Source of the DNA: CAYZEZ01 sp964477295
GTDB taxonomy: Bacteria > Bacteroidota > Bacteroidia > Bacteroidales > SM23-62
DNA length: 21,283 nucleotides
NCBI GenBank assembly: GCA_964477295.1
Contig: CAYZEZ010000044.1
Coordinates: 1-21,283, forward strand
Reading direction: 5' to 3'
Shown: in pieces, positions 13,448 to 20,740 of the stretch
How positions within the stretch are numbered: position 1 is the stretch's first letter
Layout: each line of letters begins with the position of its first letter
Translations under genes and position numbers: made by a program
Notes under the pieces: generated by a model
Databases searched by the model: none
What the model was told of the DNA's origin: nothing
What the model saw: only the letters and a program-made list of their open reading frames with translations

Positions 13448-14402
13448 GGTTATCGTATTCCATAGTAATCTTTGAGCCGAATGATCTATCTTCCAGTTTA
13501 GTTGCTTCGGTGATTACACTCTTCTCTCCTCCCTGTTCAATAAATGAAAGACATGCTTTAATCTTCGGAGCCATTGTACCTTCAGAAAACTGACCCTGTT
13601 CCAGGTATTTCATGGTATCAGCATAATTTAAGAATTCAACAATCTGCTGATTGGGTTTTTTATAATTTAGATAGATATAGGGTACATCAGTAAGGATATA
13701 GAACTCATTTGCTCCTATTCTGGCAGCCATCAGGGCAGACGCCAGATCTTTGTCGACCACTGCTTCTGCTGGCCTGACATCACCATTCTCATCTATATAA
13801 ACAGGGACTCCCCCCCCTCCCGAGGCTATCACAATGGTGCCTTGCTTTGCCAGCGTTTCTATAACCCTTTCATTAATGATCTTTAAGGGTACAGGTGAAG
13901 GAACCACCCTTCGCCAGCCTTTATAACTCTTGGATGTTTCCTTGAAGATCCAGCCCTTCTCTTTTGTAAGTGCCTGAGATTCCTTCAATGAATATATCTT
14001 ACCAATTCTTTTTGATGGTCTTTGAAATGCAGGATCCTGCTGATCAACTACACTCATAGTAATCAATGTAACCACCTCCTTATCAATGGAATGCTTTTTC
14101 AATATATTTCTCAACATCCTCTCAATCATATAACCAATGCCTCCCTGAGAATCTGCCACACATATATCCAGGGGCATTTGTGGAATACTGTATACCTGTT
14201 CACCAGCATCGTTTCGCATGAGAATATTGCCAACCTGCGGTCCATTCCCATGGGAAATAACCAGGTCATAACCCTCCTTAATTAAAAATACCAGGTTTTC
14301 CAGGGTATCTACAGTGTTTTGCTCCTGTTGTTCAATGGTACCTTCCTGATGGTCTCTTAAAAGGGCATTGCCCCCTAAAGCAACAACCGCCAGTTTACTC
14401 AT
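13440..14402 (-). CDS. arcC: Carbamate kinase
   Basis: 320 residues, typical for carbamate kinase, which makes ATP from carbamoyl phosphate and ADP, releasing carbamate (NH3 + CO2), in the cytoplasm. Motifs of the amino acid kinase fold: VVALGGNALL (6-15), SHGNGPQVGNI (50-60), IASGGGGVPV (192-201), VVDKDLASALMA (215-226), SEGTMAPKI (273-281), the last being the family's GSMGPK-type loop. The ATG at 14402 is chosen because it begins the first beta strand; an upstream in-frame ATG (14438) would add 12 residues with no family counterpart. With the following OTC gene it forms a citrulline-to-ATP pair. The last residues (DNRE) and stop coincide with a repeat boundary motif AACCGTGA. Confidence 0.95.
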   Translation of the reverse strand: MSKLAVVALGGNALLRDHQEGTIEQQEQNTVDTLENLVFLIKEGYDLVISHGNGPQVGNILMRNDAGEQVYSIPQMPLDICVADSQGGIGYMIERMLRNILKKHSIDKEVVTLITMSVVDQQDPAFQRPSKRIGKIYSLKESQALTKEKGWIFKETSKSYKGWRRVVPSPVPLKIINERVIETLAKQGTIVIASGGGGVPVYIDENGDVRPAEAVVDKDLASALMAARIGANEFYILTDVPYIYLNYKKPNQQIVEFLNYADTMKYLEQGQFSEGTMAPKIKACLSFIEQGGEKSVITEATKLEDRSFGSKITMEYDNRE

Positions 14403-14435
14403 AATTAAGGTTTTAGTTTGTAATGCAAAGAAATG

Positions 14436-14443
14436 CAAAGCTA
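14436..14443 (-). promoter_or_regulatory. Putative -7 element of arcC
   Basis: On the minus strand TAGCTTTG fits TAnnTTTG, about 34 bp before the chosen arcC start. The plus strand here has two close copies of AATGCAAAG (14422-14430 and 14432-14440). No matching -33 element is clear. Confidence 0.4.
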
Positions 14444-14496
14444 TGAAATTGCCCCATCATAATGATTATGCGTTTCATTGTTTAATAGCATATCCA

Positions 14497-14517
14497 GGTG
14501 ATCGCGAGTCGTAAATC
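14497..14517. repeat. Heptamer island D, inverted orientation
   Basis: On the minus strand the units are GATTTAC, GACTCGC, GATCACC, the same family as the islands elsewhere but in the opposite orientation. With island E (14612-14639) it forms an imperfect inverted pair in the divergent gap between arcC and the GLPGLI-like gene. Confidence 0.6.
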
Positions 14518-14584
14518 GTTGGCAAGGGATGAGGATGTTGAGTGTGAGCTTCTGTTACAGATATATTACCATTATTTTTTTATG

Positions 14585-14639
14585 CACTCACCACCCACTC
14601 TCATTTCTTTCGATTCACAACTCACGACTCACGATTCAC
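14585..14639. repeat. Heptamer island E (GAYTCAC type)
   Basis: First block CACTCAC, CACCCAC (14585-14598). Second block GATTCAC, AACTCAC, GACTCAC, GATTCAC (14612-14639), then GGATTAA. This is the clearest example of the GAYTCAC heptamer: four units in a row differing only in their first three bases. An apparent 62-codon frame here is an accident of the repeat. Confidence 0.85.
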
Positions 14640-14682
14640 GGATTAATTTGTATCTTTACAAATATTCATTAACCATTCACAT

Positions 14683-15372
14683 GTGAAGACTTTCCATGCC
14701 CGATATTTTATCCTTTTACTTGTCATTCCTCTAACTTTTTCATGTAAAAAGAAATCAACCGGAGATATCCCCCAGGGTGTGATCGAGTATAAAATCATTT
14801 ATTTGCAGGACGAAATAGGTAATTTGTCTACTGGTGTCTTGCCACAAAAGATGGAGGTTATTTACAAGAAAGATAAAGTTAAGAATACAATTGAGGGAGC
14901 GCTTGGTTTTTTTCATCTGATAAATATTGCCGACCTGAATAAAAACACCAATACAACTTATCTTAAGTTCATTGATAAAAAATACGTGTATGAGGGTAAA
15001 AAAAGTGAATATCCATGCTGCTTTGGACAATTTGATGACATGAAAATTAGCATTACCGATGAAACAAAAGAAATAATTGGATTGGAATGTACCAAAGCCA
15101 TTGCTTCATTCAACAACTCTGAAAAACAAAGTTTTCCAGTCTATTTTAGTACCGAAATAGGTTTACCTAAACCAAATGCAACAAGCCCTTTTAAAGACAT
15201 CCCGGGTGTTTTACTGGAGTTCCGGACCAAACTGGGTAATTCTGATATAATAATGATTGCACAGAAATATGAAAACATAGTTATCGATGATAAAGAATTT
15301 AATCCTCTACAGAACTACAGGTCGGTCAGCAGAAAAGATATGGAAACAATATTCAATAAACTGCTCGAATAA
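14683..15372 (+). CDS. GLPGLI-like lipoprotein
   Basis: 229 residues from a GTG at 14683. The N-terminus is a lipoprotein signal: MKTFHARY, core FILLLVIPL, lipobox TFSC with Cys21, then KKKS. The body is beta-rich: GVIEYKIIYLQDE, KMEVIYKKDKVKN, TTYLKFIDKKYVYEG. Near residue 180 the string PFKDIPGVLLEF, preceded by FSTEIGLP, resembles the GLPGLI motif (GLPGLILE) of a bacteroidotal family of unknown function, in which that turn follows a conserved TxxIP-type segment. The match is partial, so I call it GLPGLI-like. The start is non-ATG; no in-frame ATG precedes the signal peptide, and a TATCTTTA promoter-like element lies at 14651-14658. Located divergently from arcC and 72 bp before ftsK. Confidence 0.75.
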   Translation: MKTFHARYFILLLVIPLTFSCKKKSTGDIPQGVIEYKIIYLQDEIGNLSTGVLPQKMEVIYKKDKVKNTIEGALGFFHLINIADLNKNTNTTYLKFIDKKYVYEGKKSEYPCCFGQFDDMKISITDETKEIIGLECTKAIASFNNSEKQSFPVYFSTEIGLPKPNATSPFKDIPGVLLEFRTKLGNSDIIMIAQKYENIVIDDKEFNPLQNYRSVSRKDMETIFNKLLE

Positions 15373-15444
15373 TTCATTCGCAATATTTCTAATATATATC
15401 AGTTTTACTCCTGAAACAGAACAATAATTAACTATCCTGCAAGA

Positions 15445-17805
15445 ATGCCGAAGAAGAAAATTAAGAATAACAGGTTAATTAATTTCTTTAGTGATGAACG
15501 GTTAAAGAGTTCTCTCGGGATATTTTTTCTTCTGTTCTCCCTGTATCTTCTGCTCATCCTGATTTCCTTTTTATTTACATGGAAAGCTGACCAGAGTTTC
15601 GACTGGTCCAAAGTATTTTCCGGACCCGGGATGCAGGTTGAAAACTGGGGAGGAAAGCTAGGCGCCTACCTGGCTAACCTTTTAATAAACAGATGGTTCG
15701 GGATCGCCTCATTTGGTTTTCCATGTATTTTCCTGGTCATCGGATTTCTATTTCTGAATATTAAAATATTACCTCTCGGAAAAACCCTGAGGAACGGACT
15801 GACAGGGATCATCCTTTTTTCTGTTATGTTTGGATTTATCATGGGTGATGCCAATGGATACATGGGAAGCGGACCGGGTGGAAATCATGGTTATTTTATA
15901 TCAATGTGGTTGACGTCTGTTCTGGGAACCACAGGGACCGCCTTCTTACTGATCGTCATTTTTTCAGCTTTTGTCTTTTTCTCTTTCAGCAAATCATTAA
16001 TCTGGCTGAAATCCTTGTTTCGGGCACATGGCAAAGACGCCACATCAACAGAAGACATGAAATTTGATGATCTCCACCAATCCACAGATTCAGACCAGAC
16101 AGACCTGGACGGAATAACAGATTTTAAAGAAGAACACCGGGATGAGGATCCTTCAGAAACAACGGACGAATCTGAAACATTGGATAGGATTGATGGAAAT
16201 CCTGATGGAGAAGAGGATGATGGGGTGGAGTTAACTATTGAGCAAAAAAGGGAGAATGACATTATCGATGGCCCGATTGATCCGGCGCAGCTGGAAAATT
16301 TCGATCCGACTCTTGAACTTTCCCGTTACAAATTTCCCGGAATAGACCTGCTGGATGAACATCTTACTGATAAATCTGAGGTTAGTAAAGAAGAACTTAT
16401 CAGTAATAAGAACCGGATCGTTGAAACGCTTGAAAACTATAAAATTAAGATTGACAAGATCAAGGCCACTATCGGTCCAACTGTTACATTGTATGAAATT
16501 GTCCCTGCTCCGGGAATCAGGATTTCAAAAATAAAAAATCTTGAAGATGATATTGCGTTAAGCCTGGCAGCATTAGGAATCCGCATTATTGCACCTATTC
16601 CGGGGCGAGGAACAATTGGGATCGAGGTGCCTAACAGAAAACCGGAGATTGTTTCGATGAGATCGATGATCTCCTCCCGTGCATTCCAGGATACGGATTA
16701 TGAACTTGCACTGGCACTGGGTAAGACCATCTCTAATGAAACGTATGTTGTTGACCTGACGACTATGCCACACCTCCTGATTGCAGGGGCTACCGGACAG
16801 GGTAAATCTGTTGGATTAAATGCCATTATTGCTTCAATGCTCTACAAGAAACACCCTGCCCAGGTTAAATTTATTATGATCGATCCTAAGAAAGTTGAAC
16901 TGTCTGTATATAATAAAATAGAGAAACATTACCTGGCTACCCTTCCAGATGCTGAAGAAGCCATTATTACAGATACTCAACAGGTAATCAAGACCTTACA
17001 CTCCCTTACAATTGAGATGGAAGACAGGTATAATCTTCTGCAAAGCGGACAGGAGAGGAATATCAAAGGATACAACAATAAATTTATTTCAAGAAAGCTA
17101 AATCCAAAAGAAGGACACCGTTACCTGCCCTATATTGTGGTGATAATTGATGAATTTGCGGATCTTATCATGATGGCAGGCCGCGAGGTAGAGATGCCAC
17201 TTGCCAGGCTCGCTCAAAAGGCCAGGGCCATTGGAATACATCTTATCATTGCCACTCAGAGGCCCAGTATTAACATTATTACAGGCCCCATCAAAGCGAA
17301 CTTCCCTGCAAGATTAGCATTCAGGGTAATTTCTATGATGGATTCCAGGACAATTCTTGACAGGCCAGGGGCAAACCAATTGGTAGGCAGGGGTGATATG
17401 CTGATCTCATTAGGTAGTGATATGATCAGGTTGCAATGCCCCTTTATTGATATACCGGAAATAGACAGAATCACAGACCATATAAGCAAGCAACAATCCT
17501 ACTCATCTGCCCACATTTTACCTGAAGTGATCGATGACTCAGCCGCAGATACCGATTCCTTCGATCCTGATGCCAGGGATGATCTTTTCGAAGATGCAGC
17601 CAGGCTGATCGTTGAATCCCAACAAGGCTCAACATCCCTCATCCAGAGAAAATTCTCTATTGGTTATAACCGCGCGGGACGGATAATCGACCAATTAGAA
17701 TCGGCCGGAATTGTTGGATCGTACGAAGGAAGCAAGGCAAGGAAGGTTTTAATCAAAGATTTGTTCAGTCTGGAACAGATTTTGAATAGTAATCCTGAAA
17801 ACTAA
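15445..17805 (+). CDS. ftsK: DNA translocase FtsK
   Basis: 786 residues. N-terminal membrane domain with about four helices (25-45, 86-107, 118-134, 162-185) anchoring it at the division septum; an acidic, Asp/Glu/Ser-rich linker at about 195-270, much shorter than in E. coli; then the translocase motor: alpha part from about 285, Walker A GATGQGKS (448-455), Walker B VVIIDEFAD (565-573), ATQRPSINIITGPIKANFPA (603-622), DMLISLG (651-657). The C-terminal winged-helix gamma domain is at about 712-770 (STSLIQRKFSIGYNRAGRII), which in other species reads polar KOPS DNA sites and activates XerCD at dif. It pumps DNA during chromosome segregation. lolA follows after 6 bp, implying cotranscription. 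Confidence 0.97.
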   Translation: MPKKKIKNNRLINFFSDERLKSSLGIFFLLFSLYLLLILISFLFTWKADQSFDWSKVFSGPGMQVENWGGKLGAYLANLLINRWFGIASFGFPCIFLVIGFLFLNIKILPLGKTLRNGLTGIILFSVMFGFIMGDANGYMGSGPGGNHGYFISMWLTSVLGTTGTAFLLIVIFSAFVFFSFSKSLIWLKSLFRAHGKDATSTEDMKFDDLHQSTDSDQTDLDGITDFKEEHRDEDPSETTDESETLDRIDGNPDGEEDDGVELTIEQKRENDIIDGPIDPAQLENFDPTLELSRYKFPGIDLLDEHLTDKSEVSKEELISNKNRIVETLENYKIKIDKIKATIGPTVTLYEIVPAPGIRISKIKNLEDDIALSLAALGIRIIAPIPGRGTIGIEVPNRKPEIVSMRSMISSRAFQDTDYELALALGKTISNETYVVDLTTMPHLLIAGATGQGKSVGLNAIIASMLYKKHPAQVKFIMIDPKKVELSVYNKIEKHYLATLPDAEEAIITDTQQVIKTLHSLTIEMEDRYNLLQSGQERNIKGYNNKFISRKLNPKEGHRYLPYIVVIIDEFADLIMMAGREVEMPLARLAQKARAIGIHLIIATQRPSINIITGPIKANFPARLAFRVISMMDSRTILDRPGANQLVGRGDMLISLGSDMIRLQCPFIDIPEIDRITDHISKQQSYSSAHILPEVIDDSAADTDSFDPDARDDLFEDAARLIVESQQGSTSLIQRKFSIGYNRAGRIIDQLESAGIVGSYEGSKARKVLIKDLFSLEQILNSNPEN

Positions 17806-17811
17806 CTTATT

Positions 17812-18474
17812 ATGCGAACAGGATTCACCATATTAGTTCTGGTATTCTCATCTTTATTTGCTTTATATGGTCAGCAGGACCCGGAAGCCAGGAAAATACT
17901 GGATGAATTTACCAGTAAGGCCCAGGCATCCTATCCTATCAGGATTGAGTTTCAAATATCTTCCGAATCTATGATAGATCATTCAACCTGGAGCAAAGAA
18001 GGAGAATTGATCCTCGACGGGGCACGGTATTTTATTAAGCTCGAGGATTCCAGGATATATTGTGACGGGACAACCCTGTGGCATTACCTGGTTTCTGTCG
18101 GGGAGGTTTACATTAGTGATCCTGAAAACACAGGATCCGAAGAGGATTTATTGCTGGGAAATCCTCAGGATCTTTTCACTTTTTATGAAAGGGACTTTAA
18201 GTTTCGCTACACAGATGAAGTTGAAATTAACGGGAAAAAGTTTCATCACATTGATCTCTTCCCGAAAGACCTGAACATGCATTACCACACCATTACCCTA
18301 ATTATCAGTGAATCAGACTACCAGCTCTACAGCATCCGGACAAAAGGCACTGGTGGATTGAACCAAACCATTCAATTCCACAATTACCAGAAAAAGGTCA
18401 AAACTACCAAAGACACCTTCCGGTTTAATCCTTCACAACATCCCGAAGTAGAGGTAATAGACACAAGACTCTAG
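17812..18474 (+). CDS. LolA-like outer-membrane lipoprotein carrier
   Basis: 220 residues with a signal peptide of about 20 residues (MRTGFTILVLVFSSLFALYG, cleavage probably before QQD). The mature part fits the LolA/LolB half-barrel fold: a long first helix (EARKILDEFTSKAQ), then beta strands with RIEFQISSES, KEGELILDGARYFIKLED, YCDGTTLWHYLVSVGEVYI, the YCDG-x-x-x-W segment being typical. LolA shuttles lipoproteins across the periplasm to the outer membrane. Only six bases separate it from ftsK, an arrangement I associate with Bacteroidota. The stop TAG is directly followed by GAAGACA-type heptamers. Confidence 0.88.
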   Translation: MRTGFTILVLVFSSLFALYGQQDPEARKILDEFTSKAQASYPIRIEFQISSESMIDHSTWSKEGELILDGARYFIKLEDSRIYCDGTTLWHYLVSVGEVYISDPENTGSEEDLLLGNPQDLFTFYERDFKFRYTDEVEINGKKFHHIDLFPKDLNMHYHTITLIISESDYQLYSIRTKGTGGLNQTIQFHNYQKKVKTTKDTFRFNPSQHPEVEVIDTRL

Positions 18475-18501
18475 GAAGAAGAAGACAGAAGACAGGAGTC
18501 A
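18474..18501. repeat. Heptamer island F1 after the lolA-like gene
   Basis: Units in register: GGAAGAA, GAAGACA, GAAGACA, GGAGTCA. The two GAAGACA copies are perfect. It begins at the last base of the TAG stop (18472-18474). Confidence 0.65.
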
Positions 18502-18525
18502 GTAGCTTTGATTTGCAGATCTTCC

Positions 18526-18539
18526 GACTCACCACTCAC
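18526..18539. repeat. Heptamer island F2 on the pgpH stop codon
   Basis: GACTCAC and CACTCAC, then GGTTTTT. The pgpH stop (18536-18538) lies within the second unit. Together with F1 the gap between the convergent genes is largely heptamer-derived. Confidence 0.55.
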
Positions 18540-20638
18540 GGTTTTTCGGGATATTCAATCCGAATATGATAGATATTCAGAAGCTTCGAGATAAGGATCT
18601 CTTTGATCTTGTTTACATCCCGGAAGGAAATATCAGCCTGATCAAATTGTCCCTGTTTCACCTGGTCGTCAATGATATTATTTACAAGATCTTCAAGCGT
18701 TTTTTCATCCTTCGTCCTGAGACTCCTCGATGAAGCTTCAACTGAATCTGCCATCATCAGTACCGCCTGTTCTCTGGTGCTTGGTTTTGGTCCGGGATAG
18801 GTGAACCTGCTCAATTCTGCTTCTTCTTTAGGATGCTTCTTGATAAACGACCTGTAAAAGTATTGCACCACGGTAGTGCCATGATGAGTCCTGACAAAAT
18901 CAATAATGGGTTGGGGCAGATTATGCTTCTTTGCAATTTCAACCCCTTTGTGGACATGACCGATGATAATCTCTGCACTTTGTTCAAATTCAAGATCATC
19001 GTGTGGATTTTGATCTGTGATCAGGTTTTCAATAAAATACTGAGGTTTAGTTATTTTACCGATGTCATGATACAATGCTCCTACCCTGATCAGCAATGCA
19101 TTACCTCCTATCTGAAAAATTACTTCCTCAGCCAGGTTTGCCACCTGGAGACTATGTTGAAATGTACCGGGTGCTTTTTCAGCCAGTTCCCTGAGCAGTG
19201 GCTGGTTAGAATCGGATAGCTCAAAAAGGGTTGAATCGGAGAGGAAACCAAATGCCTTCTCGAAGATGAATATCAGCGGATAAGCTGCAAGAACCAGCAG
19301 GCCATTTCCGCCGAACCATAAAAACAATTTATAATCAATTTTATCCAATCTGCCTTCCTGCAAAATTGAAAATGCAAAAAAGACAGTGGAGTAGGTAAAA
19401 ATGATCAATACTGCGGTAACAAACAGGATCCCCCTCCTGTAAGAGTTGGTCAGGCTGAAGATTGCGACAATACCAACGATTATGTTAAGGAAAACAAATT
19501 CAAAACCATTGGGAGCCCAGAATCCAACTATCAACGTTGTAAGCAGATGAATGAACAGGGCAATCCTGGCATCAAAGAAAGTCCTCATAATTATCGGGAC
19601 GATGGCAAAGGGCAGTACATATAAACTTAGCACATTATACCGTATGGTTAGGCTTGAGATAGTTGCGATAAGCAGGATAAACAATAAAACGAAGGATATC
19701 TTGGCAAAACTCTCCAATACCTCAGGTCTGAAGCTATAAAGGAAAAAATAAAGCACCATCATAGAGATAATCGAAAGCAGAATTTTACCCAGGGCAGTCA
19801 GGTTAAAATTATCAGAAAATCCCATATTCGCCTCATATTCCCGCTTCAGGGATTCGAGAATGAGAAACTTCTCATTGGTCACAAGGTCGCCCCTGGAAAT
19901 GATACGTTCACCTGATTGCACCATTCCTTTGGTATAGGATATCTGATCAATCAATTCCTGTTTAACCCGGCTGGATGTTTCTTCATCATATACCAGGTTA
20001 GGTATCATAAACTCATTAATATTCAAAGATTGGAAAAATTCTTTGTCTATTCGTTCCGGGATACTATCTGTAATATCAGCCACTTCTTTAATTACATATT
20101 CATAGGCGGTTTTGGGGGTAAAAACCTCAGAAATCTGCTGGTCTTCAGCCAATTGATCCCGGAGGATAACCAGCATCTGGTTATCCTTGTTACCCCTGTC
20201 GAGTATTTCATTGCTACTTACAACACCTTTGTTATAGACAAATGTTAACAGGTCAGCAGCAAACTGAAAATATTGTTTCCTTTTAATGGAATCTGCAGGT
20301 TTCGGGTCTGCATTCCATTCCTTCCACTTTTCATCAAATGCTTTTTGATATTGCATTAACTGACTTGTCATGATCTCCTTGTCAAACCTGAAATAGGGTT
20401 TAAACTCTTTTAAAATACTGTCGCGTTGGGCAGTTACTTCAGATTCGGTCTTATAGATTGGAAAATCAAACGGTGCAATGTATTCATCGTGCATCCATGG
20501 CTTACCCTTCTGGAACTCATACCTGAATTTACTTTCATATGGAAACAGCAGGATCAGTATGATGGCGCTGACAAGAAACAATGAAACAGTGCGAATATCC
20601 TTGTAATTATTGATCAGATATGTAACTAAACGTCTCAT
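18536..20638 (-). CDS. PgpH-type membrane HD phosphohydrolase (7TMR-HD)
   Basis: 700 residues. One N-terminal helix (17-33), a large extracytoplasmic 7TMR-HDED domain (about 35-280, including the dEYIAPFDFPIYKTE start and SGERIISRGDLV at 242-253), seven membrane helices (about 282-458) and a cytoplasmic HD domain. HD residues seen: His495 in GTFQHSLQVANLAE, His524-Asp525 in ALYHDIGK, His561 in IIGHVHKGVEIAKKH, His585-His586 in RTHHGTT, Asp631 in LMMADSVEASSR; all metal ligands of the class appear intact. In Listeria the homologue PgpH hydrolyses c-di-AMP, and by family this is the likely activity; the substrate is not provable from sequence. Single gene, convergent with the lolA-like gene. 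Its last residues (EKP) and TGA coincide with the repeat boundary motif AACCGTGA. Confidence 0.93.
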   Translation of the reverse strand: MRRLVTYLINNYKDIRTVSLFLVSAIILILLFPYESKFRYEFQKGKPWMHDEYIAPFDFPIYKTESEVTAQRDSILKEFKPYFRFDKEIMTSQLMQYQKAFDEKWKEWNADPKPADSIKRKQYFQFAADLLTFVYNKGVVSSNEILDRGNKDNQMLVILRDQLAEDQQISEVFTPKTAYEYVIKEVADITDSIPERIDKEFFQSLNINEFMIPNLVYDEETSSRVKQELIDQISYTKGMVQSGERIISRGDLVTNEKFLILESLKREYEANMGFSDNFNLTALGKILLSIISMMVLYFFLYSFRPEVLESFAKISFVLLFILLIATISSLTIRYNVLSLYVLPFAIVPIIMRTFFDARIALFIHLLTTLIVGFWAPNGFEFVFLNIIVGIVAIFSLTNSYRRGILFVTAVLIIFTYSTVFFAFSILQEGRLDKIDYKLFLWFGGNGLLVLAAYPLIFIFEKAFGFLSDSTLFELSDSNQPLLRELAEKAPGTFQHSLQVANLAEEVIFQIGGNALLIRVGALYHDIGKITKPQYFIENLITDQNPHDDLEFEQSAEIIIGHVHKGVEIAKKHNLPQPIIDFVRTHHGTTVVQYFYRSFIKKHPKEEAELSRFTYPGPKPSTREQAVLMMADSVEASSRSLRTKDEKTLEDLVNNIIDDQVKQGQFDQADISFRDVNKIKEILISKLLNIYHIRIEYPEKP

Positions 20639-20657
20639 TTTATGACATTAACCGGCA

Positions 20658-20665
20658 CAAAAATA
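20658..20665 (-). promoter_or_regulatory. Putative -7 element of the pgpH-like gene
   Basis: On the minus strand TATTTTTG matches TAnnTTTG and lies 19 bp before the ATG at 20638, in the divergent gap with the NlpC/P60 gene. No -33 partner is evident. Confidence 0.4.
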
Positions 20666-20740
20666 GAAAACTTGAAGGAGAATACAGTATTATAAATGCC
20701 TAACTGTGCAATTTGTTTTATCTTTATTAAAAAAGTGATC

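Noticed and set aside
14498..14686. 62-codon plus-strand frame upstream of the GLPGLI-like gene
   Set aside because: It runs through the heptamer islands, has low-complexity content and no start signals; the open frame is a by-product of the repeats.
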